Below, piece after piece: positions 41,617 through 52,500 of a stretch of 64,000 nucleotides of DNA; positions within the stretch are counted from its first letter, which is position 1, and each line of letters begins with the position of its first letter. The stretch is from Leptodactylus fallax (taxonomy: Eukaryota; Chordata; Amphibia; Anura; Leptodactylidae): contig CAMRHE010000503.1 of the NCBI GenBank assembly GCA_947044405.1, positions 1,141,501-1,205,500 on the forward strand, given 5' to 3'. The notes under the pieces were generated by a model. It was given only the letters and a program-made list of their open reading frames with translations, was not told where the DNA came from and did no database searches. The translations under genes and the position numbers were made by a program.

Positions 41617-42969
41617 CTGTAGAATCCAATAAACAGGTCACACAATTAGACTATTTTACATCATTAGACCCCATGGGAAAAAGAGAGATGAAAGAAACCA
41701 AAGTGTGCGGCCACATAAGTTATACTTACAGTCATTGGCGTTATCACTCTTACGAAGATTTTGAAGCAGACAAAGACTTTCGGTAATGGTCTTGTAGTCT
41801 TGTATCCTTTTTTTCAGTGCCCCATCTGCCAACATAAAATATACATATTAGTAAATGTGACCACTCGGAATCTAGGACAACCAATATGTGGTTAAATAGG
41901 AATTCTATCTAAATCCATCTTTTCACATTTCACATGATCAGACTGGTGGAGTTCCTTAAGCTTGTACTCCATTCTCCACAATATGAGACACACTTTGGCA
42001 TTGATAATTCTGCTACTATACAGCTCAAAGATTTGGACAGAGGACTAAAAGTTTCAAAATGAGTCCGTAGAGGGGCCGATTTATCAAACCACTTATACCT
42101 TACCCTTTCATAAATGGGAAGAGGTTAATGGATTAGAAAAGTTAGATCAATGATGAAGAACTCTGAATTTTGCACCAGAACATTCATAGCGCAGATCTCT
42201 TCATATCATCTTATAGATCTATTTCAGTTCAACATCAACACAGCAGAGCTTTGGTGCACGGTAAGACTTTACATAGTGTTATATCAATACCAATAAGACA
42301 CTTACATCTCAGATGTGATGAAATAAAGAGGAAAGATGTTCCAAACATGGTGAAGGCGACACCCAAGGCTCCTTTAGTTTTAACATGATGGAATAGCTTT
42401 GTTGTTACATGGGCATGTTCAGCCTCTGTAAAGAAAATTAAACATAGGGAAAAAGTTAGCGGTCAGAGGTTAGGAGAACTATATAGAAATAGATTCCTAA
42501 GAAGGTTATTAAGAAGCCATAGCCCCATAATAATGCTGGTGCATCTTGTGCCAGCAGGGGAATTAAAACTGGTGTATGAAATGCCAGTCTTAGAAAATTC
42601 TCTCCAATATATTTAATTACAAGTCAGGAGAACAAGTTCACACACATTATTTAGATGAAAGAAAGTGAATCATACCTGAACAAAACCGGGTCAGTTCTTG
42701 TCGAATAAAGATGGTGAGATACAGGACACCATGTCCAGATGAGTGGTACAAGACATATGTGGACCAAGGGTCTCCTGTAACTTTCTCTCCCACGTTTGTC
42801 TACAGAAGATGCAAATTTAAATGTAGATATTATTAAAGATGACATCAGATTATGATCCTCAACTCATCTGTCATACAGTCTATGTTATAACCTCTGAGGT
42901 TACATTGAATAATAGAGGAGTGACCCTAAAACAAGTTGGGCTATAGAAAGAAATGAAATCAGCTGTCCT

Positions 42970-43050
42970 AATGTCAGCTTACTTATCAAATATACTCAGT
43001 TAGCCTATAAAAGGTATCTCCTGATTTCTTCACTCTTCCACTAATGTCAG
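42970..43050 (+). mobile_element. PLE 3'-terminal fragment
   Basis: CAGCTTACTTATCAAATATA, CTCAGTTAGCC-ATAAAAGGTATC and TCACTCTTCCACTA match the 3' end of PLE-2 (28065-27995 on the minus strand) at about 90%. A 3' end fragment with no coding part, as expected from PLE end-first reverse transcription. Confidence 0.78.
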
Positions 43051-43057
43051 TAGACAT

Positions 43058-43590
43058 ACAGTGCCAGTCACAAGTTTTCATTCTATGGCTTTTCTTGCAT
43101 TTTTTTTAAACTTCTACATTGTAGATTGATATTAAAGACATAAAAACTATGAAAGATCACATATGGAATTAAAGACAAAAGGGTTAAGCAAACCAGAATA
43201 TCATTTATATTTTAGCTTCATTAAATCAACTCCCTATGTAAGGGCTTTTGGACCAAGTAAGGGAGTGATGGAATTCTTCATCAGATGCCATGGCTTCCAC
43301 AATCACCAAACCTAAACCCAATTGAGATGGTTTGCAATAAGTTGGACCGCAGAGTAAAGGATATGCAGCCTACAAGTTCTCTGCACCTCTAGGAAATCCT
43401 TCAACACTACTGGGAACCCATTCCAGGTGACAACCTTATAAATCTGATTGAGAGAATGCCAAGAGTGTGCAAAGCTGTCATCCAAGCAAAAGAGGCCTAG
43501 ATTGTAAAATCTAATATATAAAACCTGATCTGGTTTAACACTTTATTCGATAACTACTCAATATGTTTTCTTCATATAAAAACATATTGA
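43058..43590 (+). mobile_element. Tc1-like transposon with a large internal deletion
   Basis: It starts ACAGTGCCAGTCACAAGTTTTC, a Tc1-type inverted end. After about 190 bp it jumps to the 3' third of a transposase (PQSPNLNPIEMVWNKLDRRV at about 43300-43360, including the catalytic glutamate motif), with a stop after LHL. It ends near 43590. The N-terminal and central domains are deleted. Confidence 0.75.
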
Positions 43591-43599
43591 GTAGTACTC

Positions 43600-43852
43600 A
43601 ACAACACCAGGGGTGCTGGAAAGAGCTGGTCCTATCCAGTAAACTGACCCTCTATTGATGGTCATTTACTGGGACAGCTGCAGACTTGTGTTATTAGGCT
43701 GTGAAAGTCCAAAAACGTGGGCTTGGAATAAAGTCATATCAGTTCTTTTTTACTACTTTGAAGTGCTGCCTTTTTGACTATAGATAGATAAATCAATAAA
43801 TATATTTATCTGTTTCTGGGAAAGCTGAGTGTCAGCCAAATTTCTGTTGCAT
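43600..43852. other. gene-free stretch
   Basis: About 250 bases of AT-rich unique sequence, including GATAGATAAATCAATAAATA. Nothing recognised. Confidence 0.3.
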
Positions 43853-44245
43853 TAAAGAGGATCTTTCATGTCCTCATCAATGTGCGGTATTATATACTGC
43901 TAGAAATCCGACAGCTTTTCTGGTATGTGCCCTGCTGCTGGAGATATCAGTGCCGATAATTTCGGTAATGATATCTCCCCACTGAAAGAAGAGTGGGCCT
44001 TACAGCCTAGCATCATCGCTGGGCTGTGAGGAACGTCCCCTCATTACGGTATTCTAACATAGCCTTGTACTGTCAGAGGGAGTGTTCCTACCAGCTTAGT
44101 GTCATCGCTTGGCGGTAAGGAATGCCCCCTCTGACAGTACAAGGCTGAAAGAGGGGAAATATCGGTGCCAAAATTAACGCACTGTCGGCTTTCTAGCAAT
44201 GCATAATACCGCACATTGATGAAGACATGAAAGGTCCTCTTTCAA
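43853..44245. mobile_element. foldback MITE (AAAGAGGA-TTTCATG ends)
   Basis: Inverted ends AAAGAGGATCTTTCATG (43854-43870) and CATGAAAGGTCCTCTTT (44228-44244), continued inward by TCATCAATGTGCGGTATTAT and its complement. GATATCTCC and GTATTCTAACATAGCC-type inner pieces are partly inverted as well. TTAA is present at the left only. Confidence 0.82.
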
Positions 44246-44364
44246 GGACCTATTTATTCAACAAGCTTTACCAAGATATAGATATTTATTTTGTTAAAAG
44301 TCAAATTTTTTATTTAAATATATGAATAAAATTTATGTGTTACGGCTGTATTAGATAGGGTTAA

Positions 44365-44453
44365 ACGTGGTTGGTGGCAGTGTCGGTACTACTAATACTG
44401 GTGGTCTAGGTGCCTGCAGTATTAATAGTAGTACCGAAACCACCACTTATCAT
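44365..44453. other. imperfect hairpin
   Basis: GTGTCGGTACTACTAATACT pairs with AGTATTAATAGTAGTACCGA with one or two mismatches, around a loop of about 24 bases. Possibly a MITE core. Confidence 0.6.
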
Positions 44454-44456
44454 TTT

Positions 44457-44785
44457 TAACCCTATGTACTACACCAAAAACACATTAAATATAGACAATA
44501 ACCATAAAATCTATAAAAATACACATTAACACCCCTAAATACATTTTAAAATGACCCTCACACTACAACTATATACCTAAGATAAAAAAATATATATTTT
44601 AACCCTATCTAGCCCCACTCCAAACACATTAAATATACACAATACCCCAATAAATCTTTAAAAATACACATTAACACCCCTAAATACATTTTAAAATGAC
44701 CCACAAACTACAACTATCTAGCTAAACCTAAATAAAACATTGTTAACTCCTATCTAGACACCCCCAAACATATTAAATTAACCTA
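44457..44785. repeat. tandem duplication, about 143-bp unit
   Basis: Two full units and part of a third: AACCCTATNTA...CACATTAAATATA, AAAATACACATTAACACCCC, TAAATACATTTTAAAATGACCC, ACTACAACTAT recur at about 143-bp spacing. Non-coding. Confidence 0.75.
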
Positions 44786-45039
44786 AATTCGATAAGCGAC
44801 TAGCTTCCTGTTCTACCGCTCACAAACTTGTAGTCCACGGATACCATTGAGCCTGTGGTTTACAAGCTAAGCTCTGATACTTAAATAACTGTTCTCCGGC
44901 GCCTCCTGCTTCTTACTGCTCCGGGCGCACAAGACGTCATATCAGTACGCCTGGAGCAAGGATCGGGGAGCAGACAGGTGAGTACTTAATGCTGCCGGGG
45001 GGGGGGGGCAATGAAAGGGCTACTGTATGGGCCATACAG

Positions 45040-45175
45040 TTGGCCCCTTCACTATCCCCCCATATAGTGGTCCCTGCACTATTCTCCCCATATAGTGGCC
45101 ACTGCACTATTCTCCCCATATAGTGGCCACTGCACTACTCCCCCCCCCCCCATACAGTGGTCCCTTCACTGGTCC
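45040..45175. repeat. short minisatellite
   Basis: Three to four units of CCCCATATAGTGGCCACTGC plus ACTATTCT, similar in wording to the hAT-borne 31-bp repeat, interrupted by C and G runs. Confidence 0.7.
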
Positions 45176-45254
45176 CCTATACTGTATGAGGACCATTGTT
45201 GGGGACATTATATTGGGGGGCAGTGATGGGGACTAATATCCTGGGGGACATTAA

Positions 45255-45471
45255 AGGGGTTATCCAGGATAACCTTTTTTTTTTTTTTATTAAACTGGGG
45301 CAGGTGAAAAAAAAAAATCCCAAAACTTACTCTTCTGTGCCCATTGTCTCCCAATGGGCTGGGAAGATGGGAAGACACCGGAGCACAGGGGACAGGTGAG
45401 TAGCTTTTGTGTTTTCACCTCCCCCTGACTTATAATAAAAAAAAAAAATTATGTTGGACAACCTCTTTAAA
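45255..45471. mobile_element. TTAA-target MITE, short
   Basis: TTAAAGGGGTTATCCAGGAT on the left (from 45252) and TTGGACAACCTCTTTAA on the right (to 45473), enclosing two A/T runs. A TTAA site at each end suggests a piggyBac-type family. Confidence 0.7.
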
Positions 45472-45496
45472 GTGTGAGGCATTAGGGGGTTATATT

Positions 45497-45899
45497 AAAG
45501 GGGTTGTCCAGAAAGAATTTTTTATGGTTTATCCTCAGGATAGGCCATAAATACCTGATCTGTAGGGGGCCGACACCCGGCCCCCCGACCGATCAGCAAT
45601 ACAGAGCAACTTCCGGCGCCCGTCCTGTACACAATATAAGAGCGGAAGCAGAAAGCTCTGTCCACTGTATATTAGCCGGGCACCTTCTTTGCATCTCAGC
45701 ACATATTGAAGTTAGGGGGAGCTGAGCTGCAGTGAAGGCTCCACGCTGCTACACAATGGATGGAGCTTTCTGCTACATAACGGATGCTGGAAGTGGCTCC
45801 GTACAGCTGATGGGGCTGTGTGTCAGCCCCCTACCGATCAGGTATTTATGGCCTATCCTGAGCATCGGCCATAAAAACAGTTAACTCTGGACAACCCCA
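45497..45899. mobile_element. TTAA-target MITE, longer
   Basis: TTAAAGGGGTTGTCCAGA (from about 45495) and CTGGACAACCCCATTAA (to about 45903). The inner GGCCATAAATACCTGATC is inverted at 45839-45860. Same ends as the elements at 33608 and 45255. Confidence 0.82.
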
Positions 45900-46439
45900 T
45901 TAATGTACCCCCCCCCCCACTGGATGTTAGCCTCCATCACTGTCCCCACACAATATAATGGCCCCATCACTGTTCCCCATACAGTATGGGGGATCAGTGC
46001 AGAGGCCACTGTATTGGGGGTCATTAAAACAATTTGGCCTAGACAACCCCTTTAAAGAGGTTGTCCATAAATTGGAGTGACCACTGTGGCAGCCAGGGAG
46101 GTGTAAAAATAAAAAAAAGCATACTTACCTATCGCCAGCACCCCATAAGGGTAAGGTCTTGCCTGTCTTTAGGTTCTGAAGATGTGGTGACATCTGGTAA
46201 CAGTAGTGGTCAGTGATAGATAGGCTGCTGTCAGGCTGAAATATAGTAATGAGCAAATAGAAAAAGAGGAAGGCATAGGACAAAATAAATTCCAGAGAAA
46301 AGTAATCATAAGGTTATCCCCTATGCAGACCATAACGTACATGCCTGGTGCACCTGCTTAGTATGCCGACCGCTCTGCATGTACAGATGACTCCAATCAC
46401 GGCCAGAAGTATTGTAGTCTATGCCACAAAAAATCTAAA

Positions 46440-46448
46440 GATCACAAG

Positions 46449-46501
<53 letters not shown>

Positions 46502-46796
46502 GAAAGTAAACATATTCAATATCTTCAAGTCTGAAAATATCCTAATTATTAAAACATAAAAACATTTTTTTATATATATATAAATAATCAAAATAGCTGA
46601 TTCTCCATTTTTTTGTTTCTTCGACTCCCACAAAATATGGAATAAAAAGTGATCAAAATTGAAAGTAAATTCAACTATACTCAAAGTATGTTCCAAAATG
46701 GTATGAATAAAAACTACATATTGTTCTGCTAAAAAAAAGATTCCTTACACAGCTCTGTACACTGAAATCAGAATATGGCGACTCAAAGAAAGGTAT
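46440..46796. mobile_element. MITE, left part, interrupted by the Gypsy element
   Basis: Contains (TA) runs, then AAAAAGTGATCAAAATTGAA, CCAAAATGGTATGAATAAAA and CAGAATATGGCGACTCAAAG as in the 11230-12200 element. The continuation (GTATATAAATCTAGTATTGG, GTAATCGAACGGACC) is found on the other side of the Gypsy element at 54660-54710. Confidence 0.7.
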
Positions 46797-47150
46797 ACTA
46801 AACTCACTGCTTTCTTCACAGGACATCACACTTATCTCCTCACCTCCTCCTCCTAACACTCCACACTTCTAACTCCTCACACGCAGGACCTTCCTGCAGG
46901 GGTGTTACCATGGGGACCCAGTGATCAGCTGACTCCTCCCCTTTTCCCAGGCGATGTCCTCTCATTGGACATTTGGTTACTATTCAATCCTATGGGAGGT
47001 GTAATGCATGTGTGAGGCTCACTAGGTGGCGCTGTGTTGTGTGAGACTCAGGACCCCCTGCTATGTCACACAGGCTATGAAGCAACAGGAAATAATACAA
47101 TGCACAGAGATCACCCTCAGCCCAGCCATAGCCAGCTCTGGGATGCCACA
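46797..47150 (-). repeat. Gypsy-1 3' LTR, truncated
   Basis: 354 bp nearly identical to 54290-54643. On the minus strand it begins TGTGGCATCCCAGAGCTGG right after the purine tract AAAGAGGGGGAGTA. It stops at GTTTAGT, whereas the 5' copy continues for several hundred bases more; no CA end or target duplication is visible, so the distal part was deleted. Confidence 0.85.
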
Positions 47151-47732
47151 TACTCCCCCTCTTTCACTGAGCCGACCTCGGCGACGGGCTGGGGTGAAGG
47201 TGAGAAATGTAACATCACGTTAATAAATACGAATAAAGTGCAAATGTCACTAACAGTTTAGAAAAATAAAATACTTAGAAACTTGAGGTAAGACCTCCCG
47301 GCATAGTCCTGGAATGTCCATGAGAAGTCTGAAGGGTAACGGAGAGATAATTAAACTCAGACTTATGGAACCTTTTGGCGGTACCATCAGACAGTCCATA
47401 TAGAAACAACAGTAGTGCAAATGGGTCCAGAGGCTCTCTGGCACAAATTTCGTGAGTGTCCATTATCATGAGAGTCTCTCTGAGAAACAATAAATAGTCC
47501 TTTCTGTAAGGAAGAGTAGGCACTCTCGCACGAATGTCCATACCGCAATGGGGTAACAGAACTTCCTTGGCTCGGTGAGCCAGGCACTATGGCTTGGATT
47601 GTTGCATATAAATGTAAATACTATATTACATGGCAAGATATTATATATATACTGTATATACACACAGGAAAAACATTAATGTAATCAGAGCAGGAATAAC
47701 ATATATACAGAAGCAGAGACAGTTAACCTCTT

Positions 47733-49553
47733 TTACCCAAGGACAGCCATGGCATCACTATAGCGTGTTGGAGGTATGCCTTTTGTGGTACGCTCAGAAC
47801 GCCTAAGTGGAACGAGATTTGAATCAGGAACAGAGTCACTGAAATCAATTAAATCATATGTCGAAGGGTTCTCTTGCACTAGAGCAATTGGTGGATAACA
47901 GCTAAATGGTAGTAGTTTAGGCGCCCACATAAGCTCAGTTAACGTTGGGTGTCTCTCTTTTGCTTCATACGGTGACAAGATCTCTGTACTCGTTGTCTCA
48001 GCTGGGGGCACCTCTGTGGGTAGTCCTTCTTTAAGGCACAGCTTCAGACGGTTTCGGTGTACTACTTGGGGCTGTCTCCCAGGTTTAGAGATCTCATACA
48101 CGTCGGATTCAGGATATGGTATGGAGATGATACTGTATGGCTCTTTCTCCCAGAATGGATCCAATTTCCCATTCCGATGGTTATTCCTTAACCATACACG
48201 GTCGCCAACTTTCAGGGGCGCTGCATGGGCGCGATGGTTGTAATCCTCCTGTTGTCTCCTACGAACCTCATCCATGCGCATTTCAACTATCTCTTTAGCT
48301 TCCTCCATACGTCGGCGGTGTTCAACAACCCAGTCTGTTATGGGTAGTGGATTGATGGTGTCAGGGACCTTCACACCAAGGGTTAAGTCTGAAGGAAGTT
48401 GACCTTGTCTTCCAAACATTAGATAAAATGGTGCGTATCCCGTAGATGTTTGGGGTGTGTTGTTGTAAATATAGGCCAAGTCCTTGATACGCTCAGGCCA
48501 CTCAACACCAGGTGTAACTGCGGCTGTTCTTAGCATGCCGATGATCACTTGATTTGCCTTCTCGCACATACCATTCCCTTGAGGGTGATACGCTGTGGTT
48601 CGCAACTTCTTGCAGTCTTGGAACTGACACAGCTCACGGAACAATTGGGATTCAAACGCCGATCCACGGTCGGTGAGGATATGCTCAGGACAACCGTAAT
48701 GGCGGACAAACTCTGCGTAGAAGGTCTCAGCCGTAGTTCTTGCTGTAAGATCTCTGACAGGCACGATGACAAGGAACTTGGAGTAATGATCCACCATTGT
48801 CAGAGCGTAGCTGTAGCCGGAACGTGTGGGACCCAACTTCACATGGTCCAGAGCAACAATTTCACACGGCTTTTGAGTCTTAATTGGATGTAGAGGGGCC
48901 TTCTGATCTCTTCGACCTTCCTTGGTGATACTACAGGCGGGACACTCTCGGCACCAACTCTCAATGTCACTCCTCATCCCAACCCAATAGAAGCGACGAC
49001 GGATGGTAGCTTCGGTCTTTTGTACCCCGAAGTGACCGGATCTGTCATGATACGCCTCAAGTATCATCTGTGCGTCTCTTCTTGGTACGAGGATCTGATG
49101 AAGCCTTTCACCTGTGACAGGATCAAGAGTGTTTCTATGTAGAAGGCCTCGTTGGACAAACAGGCGCTTCCTCTGTCGCCAAAGGCGTTTTAATTCCACG
49201 TCATGAAGACCTCTCTTTACACGGGTTGGTATTCTTCCTGTAAGCAGGAAATCTGACAATTCTCCTAAAACTCTGCTCTCTTCTTGGAACGTTTTCCACA
49301 GAGATGCCTCCTGGAGGGATTCGGCAGCTGTTTTCGCCAGAGATTCTCCTTCTACAGGGACACCAATAGCAACCTGTTGGGCAAACTTGTTGTAGAATGG
49401 TGGCATCTCCACCTCTTCCCAGATGTCTTCTCGGGGGTGGTTCTTCTCCCACAGGCAACCTTGAGAGTGCATCAGCGTTAGCGTTGGACTTGCCACTGCG
49501 ATACTTGACAGAGAACTTGTAATTCGCGAGTCTTGAGGCCCACCGTTGTTCAA
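47733..49553 (-). CDS. Gypsy-1 pol, integrase part
   Basis: The useful part starts after the frameshift at 49433-49437; the codons before that overlap the upstream frame. Order: RNase H end/linker, zinc finger HHCC (YHDRSGHFGVQ...WCRECPACS), integrase core with first aspartate in ALDHVKLG, second in LTDRGSAFES and glutamate in NGMCEKANQ, then the GPY/F-like module (PLKVGDRVWLRNNHRNGKLD). A proline-rich tail ends at 47733; no chromodomain. It inserts the element's cDNA into the genome. The frame is open throughout. Confidence 0.9.
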   Translation of the reverse strand: MNNGGPQDSRITSSLSSIAVASPTLTLMHSQGCLWEKNHPREDIWEEVEMPPFYNKFAQQVAIGVPVEGESLAKTAAESLQEASLWKTFQEESRVLGELSDFLLTGRIPTRVKRGLHDVELKRLWRQRKRLFVQRGLLHRNTLDPVTGERLHQILVPRRDAQMILEAYHDRSGHFGVQKTEATIRRRFYWVGMRSDIESWCRECPACSITKEGRRDQKAPLHPIKTQKPCEIVALDHVKLGPTRSGYSYALTMVDHYSKFLVIVPVRDLTARTTAETFYAEFVRHYGCPEHILTDRGSAFESQLFRELCQFQDCKKLRTTAYHPQGNGMCEKANQVIIGMLRTAAVTPGVEWPERIKDLAYIYNNTPQTSTGYAPFYLMFGRQGQLPSDLTLGVKVPDTINPLPITDWVVEHRRRMEEAKEIVEMRMDEVRRRQQEDYNHRAHAAPLKVGDRVWLRNNHRNGKLDPFWEKEPYSIISIPYPESDVYEISKPGRQPQVVHRNRLKLCLKEGLPTEVPPAETTSTEILSPYEAKERHPTLTELMWAPKLLPFSCYPPIALVQENPSTYDLIDFSDSVPDSNLVPLRRSERTTKGIPPTRYSDAMAVLG

Positions 49554-52500
49554 GGGCTCCCAGTCGAGCAGTGTCCAGATGCGCCAACGGATTGTTATCT
49601 GTGTACACGGTAAAGGGTGTGGCAGCCAGGTAGTCTTTAAACTTCTCTGTCACGGCCCAGACAAGCGCCAGAAGTTCGAGTTTGAAAGAACTATAGTTCT
49701 GGTCGTTCTTCTCCGCGCCTCTCAGACTCCTGCTGGCGTAGGCGATGACTCGCTCTTTGTTGTCCTGAACCTGGGACAACACTGCACCCAAACCTTGGTG
49801 ACTTGCATCTGTGTACAAGCGGAATGGCTGACTGTAGTCGGGATAGGCTAGAATTGGTGGTTGCGTCAGAAGTGCTTTAAGCGCTTGAAAGGCTTCCTCT
49901 TGACGCGCTGTCCAGTCTACCGGAAGCTTTTGGTTGTAGTTTTCTCTGGGACAACCGCGCAACAACTCGTTCAGAGCCTCGGCTACTTGGGCGAAGTGTG
50001 GTATGAAACGCCGGTAGTAACCTGCGAATCCAAGGAAGCTTCGGACTTCTTTGACGGTAGTTGGTCTTCGCCAGTTCTGGACTGCAGTGATCTTTTCAGG
50101 ATCAGGTTGGACGCCTTGTGCGCTCACGACATGCCCAAGGTAGTGAACTTGGGGTTTCAACAGGTAGCACTTGGAGGGCTTCAACTTTAGGCCGTGCTGT
50201 ATAAGTACCTTGAATACCTCGGACAGGTGACGAAGGTGTTCTTGGTATGTCCGGGAGAATACAATAACATCGTCCAGGTACAGTAGCACACTCTGGAAAT
50301 TCTCATGGCCGAGGCACCTCTCCATAAGCCGTTGGAATGTGGCTGGGGCATTACATAGCCCAAATGGCATACTATTGAATTCAAAGAGTCCCATCGGGGT
50401 CGTAAACGCAGTCTTTTCACGATCTTCAGGCACCATAGGGACTTGCCAGTATCCACTGGTTAAGTCCATGGTCGAGAAACAGGTAGCTGATCCCAAAGCC
50501 GTTAGAGATTCCTCAATCTGCGGCAATGGGTATGCGTCTTTGTGCGTGACGTTGTTGAGTTTACGATAGTCCACACAAAATCGTAGGGTTCCGTCTTTCT
50601 TCTTGACAAGGACTAGCGGGGCTGCCCAGGGGCTGTTACTCTCCCGGATGACATCAGCATCCCGCATCTCTTGGATCAACTTTTTCACCGGTTGGTACAT
50701 CGCTGGTGGTATTGGACGGTGACGCTCCTTGATTGGATGGTGGTCGCCAGTCAGAATGCGATGTTGTATGGTCGTGGTCTTACCAAAGTCCAATGGGTGT
50801 TTGCTGAATGCCTGTGGGTAACGCTTGGCCACATTGCGAACCCCATTGATATGCTCTATAGGGGTATTGGCGTCTCCCACGTTCAATTCATCCCACCAGG
50901 ACTTCGTGGCTCCATTCTGAATGTTCTCAGCAGCTTGGGTGGAAAGCTGTGTGGCGGTAGAATCACCAGAGAGAATGTCTTCTGGTGCTAACCGGTGTAG
51001 CAGGGCCACAGAGTGGAACTTGTGGAGGTTCACGGGAGCATCGCCCAAGTTGACTAAGCGGACAGGAACACGTCCATTGGAAACTGTGACAAGGCTGCGG
51101 GCAGCCATGACAAGTGGTTGGCCAGCTACCTGTATGGGTTGTAGCAAGGCCTCGTAGTCCTGATTTTCTATGCCCGGACGGGCACGGCACCACACCATAG
51201 TTTCTGTTCCAGGCTGTAGGGTTACTGGACGGGTATCTTGGATCCGGACTCGACCAATTTCACCTTGTTTGTTGGCGAACTTGTGCTGGGCATTGAGTAC
51301 ACGAATGGCCCGCTGAATGGTCTGCTGGTCACTGGGAGAAGCTGTAAGGAGAGAGGCATGCAAGGCATCCAACACTTCTGCAAAGCAATGGCGTAAAACA
51401 TTCATGCCTAATATTACAACTGCAAACCTATCATCCTCTACATCAGTGACAATTACACCCTGTCTAGGCAGTTTCAAGTCCCCAATCTGGATAGTGGGTT
51501 CCCAATAACCCTGCTGTGGTATGGGCTGTCCATTGCTGGCACACAGATTTATCCATGTGTCAGGTGTTCTATTCAACACACCTAAGTCCCAATGTTCAAG
51601 GAACACCTGCTTGCGCAGGGTTGTTACCTGAGATCCAGTGTCCACCAACGCTGTCAGAGGGACGCCGTTCACCCGGATTGTGATGTGTGGGCAGGCTGAG
51701 ACGAAGCGTGACAATGGCACTGAAGATTCACCTGGGCCCTTCTTCTTTCCTCCCGAGGGGCGGCCCGCTGCCTCGGGGGGTGGTCCGTTTAACTGGAAAC
51801 ACTGAGGCCTGGTGTGTCCATATCTATTGCAATAGGTACAGTATGGCCTCTCACTCTGCGGAGGTTTCACTGAAGACGGACGTCTGGGTGGCGACTCAGG
51901 TGAGATGTTGAGACTTCGCAAAGGATCACTGGACGATGAAGACGGCTGGGTCAGACGATCTAGACGGACGGTGATCTGTTCCATGGCACGGGTCAGATGA
52001 TCCACTCGGGCCAGAAGGTCATCTCTGGAGTCTGCTGGTGTAGTCTGCGCAGTTTGGGCAGCAGGTGAGGTACCCAGAGGTAGTGACAGGACAACTGGAG
52101 CGATGCTTGTTGAGGGTCCAGGTGAGGGAGCACAGATGACTGGGCTCGGCTGGGGCTGCTCCTGTCCCAAGACCTGGATGGCAAGGGCCTTGAAGTCAGC
52201 AAACGTGATGCTGGGATGTTGTGCAGCAAGCATTCGCAACTGACTCTGGAGCAATGTGGTACCTGCCCCTTCTATGAAGCGGTCAAGCAAGATTTTATCA
52301 GAGTCCACATTTTCACGTGGATCCACTTGCACCACAGCTCTGAACGCCTCTTGTAGGGATAAAGCATAGTCCCGCAGGGTCTCACCAGGTAGTTGTCGTC
52401 TGGAAAAGAAGCGCATCTTTACCTCGGAGACAGATCGCACGTCAAAGTTCACCTGGAGTTTGTCCAGAATTTGCCCAGGGGTTCTTTTGTCAGAAGCAGG

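Larger units (their letters stand above)
40588..42799 (-). pseudogene. INPP5E-like: INPP5E-like inositol polyphosphate 5-phosphatase, partial and probably inactive
   Basis: Six in-phase exons: 42799-42676, 42425-42306, 41825-41730, 41616-41455, 41352-41237, 40722-40588. All have GT donors and AG acceptors. They read in order [126 protein letters not shown] and KTSDH. This is the catalytic 5-phosphatase domain, closest in wording to INPP5E, which removes the 5-phosphate of PI(4,5)P2 and PI(3,4,5)P3 in the cilium (family knowledge). Defects: the WxGDxNxR motif ends in Q, and the SDHRPV motif is broken by TGA at 40635-40633. The N-terminal exons with the first catalytic motif (ATWN) were not found. 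Confidence 0.82.

Noticed and set aside
46128..46225. Possible minus-strand exon (PDSSLSITDHYCYQMSPHL) upstream of the INPP5E-like gene
   Set aside because: Splice-like borders exist, but the peptide does not match the INPP5E N-terminus and it adjoins a MITE; not enough support.
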